NCBI GenBank assembly: GCA_031272685.1
Contig: JAISTI010000234.1
Location: 1 to 5,800 of the forward strand
Direction: 5' to 3'
From: Propionibacteriaceae bacterium
GTDB lineage: Bacteria; Actinomycetota; Actinomycetes; Propionibacteriales; Propionibacteriaceae
DNA length: 5,800 nt
The notes under the pieces are model-generated. The model did not search any database and was not told the DNA's origin. It was given only the letters and a program-made list of their open reading frames with translations. Below, in pieces: positions 5,581 to 5,800 of this stretch (position 1 is its first letter; each line of letters begins with the position of its first letter). The position numbers were made by a program, and so were the translations under genes.

Positions 5581-5800
5581 TCAATTCAGATACCCCTCGA
5601 CGGTCGCTTGCGAGCGCACCTTCGCCTCGTCGGGGTTGCGGCCAGCCTCCCTGGCCGCCTCCCGCCGCCTCAGCAAATCCCAACACTGGTCGAGTTCTGC
5701 CTCGATCTGCCGCACCCTCTCGTGTTCTTGAGAGGGAGAGATGCCGTGCTCGCTTAACTGCTAGCGCAGGGCTTGCTCCTCGGTGATGAGCTTGCTGATG
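5581..5800 (-). pseudogene. DUF2630-type small protein gene with in-frame TAG (partial, 5' end outside window)
   Basis: The frame ends at TGA 5583-5581. Read back from there it gives 59 residues: QLSEHGISPSQEHERV, then ELDQCWDLL, REAGRNPDEAKVRS and the ending TVEGYLN. These match the small actinobacterial DUF2630 family (about 80 residues), including the helical DQCWDLLRRR core and the conserved VEGYL end. Twelve more family-like residues (ISKLITEEQALR) continue upstream in the same frame, separated only by TAG at 5763-5761. About six N-terminal residues would lie outside the window. There is no frameshift, and no ATG or well-placed GTG/TTG follows the TAG, so re-initiation looks poor. It may be a recent pseudogene, a sequencing error or a read-through gene. 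The family's function is unknown. The gene sits 23 bp upstream of folC. Confidence 0.8.
5715..5736 (-). repeat. Perfect inverted repeat CCCTCTC / GAGAGGG inside the DUF2630 gene
   Basis: Seven-base perfect arms enclose an eight-base loop (AAGAACAC on the coding strand). The hairpin begins 24 bases downstream of the in-frame TAG. No U-run follows, so it is not a terminator of the intrinsic type. It may be chance, or it may affect translation around the stop codon. Confidence 0.55.

Noticed and set aside
5558..5686. Upstream extension of folC to the ATG at 5686
   Set aside because: The added 43 residues are low-complexity, unlike FolC N termini, and overlap the DUF2630 coding frame. The GTG at 5557 gives the normal family start.
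1..5800. CRISPR arrays, insertion sequences, tRNA or rRNA genes
   Set aside because: I saw no regularly spaced repeats, no transposase motifs or flanking terminal repeats, and no tRNA or rRNA signature on either strand. The gene content is ordinary chromosomal core.

Overview
The window is high-GC DNA in which every credible gene lies on the minus strand, so transcription runs from position 5800 towards position 1. GC-rich third positions, GTG starts, the families present and an RNase E with a long charged N-terminal arm all point to an actinobacterium. Propionibacteriaceae or a relative is possible, but I cannot fix the family.

Layout in the direction of transcription: (1) 5800-5581, the 3' part of a DUF2630-type small protein gene, interrupted by an in-frame TAG at 5761-5763; (2) 5557-4208, folC, folylpolyglutamate/dihydrofolate synthase; (3) 4179-3502, a uridine-kinase-like P-loop protein whose Walker A Ser/Thr is Ala and whose usual DDFH motif reads RDFA; (4) 3509-1608, a radical SAM protein of the B12-binding TIGR03960 type; (5) 1611-970, its DUF2344/TIGR03936 partner; (6) a 197-bp intergenic region with a probable promoter and several hairpins; (7) 772-1, the 5' part of a probable rne (RNase E/G), running off the window.

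Genes 1 to 5 look like one operon. The gaps are 23 and 28 bp, then there are overlaps of 8 bp and 4 bp (GTGA), so translational coupling is likely. rne probably also has its own promoter, with an extended -10 TGC-CATAAT, and a leader of about 150 nt carrying two adjacent hairpins next to a good Shine-Dalgarno.

FolC works in one-carbon metabolism and RNase E in RNA decay and processing. The radical SAM/DUF2344 pair has no established function, though its place beside an RNase E gene suggests an RNA- or ribosome-related role (inference). Most worth a second look are the conserved DUF2630 frame broken by a single UAG in the context UAG-CAG-UUA, the altered active site of the kinase-like protein, and the structured rne leader.
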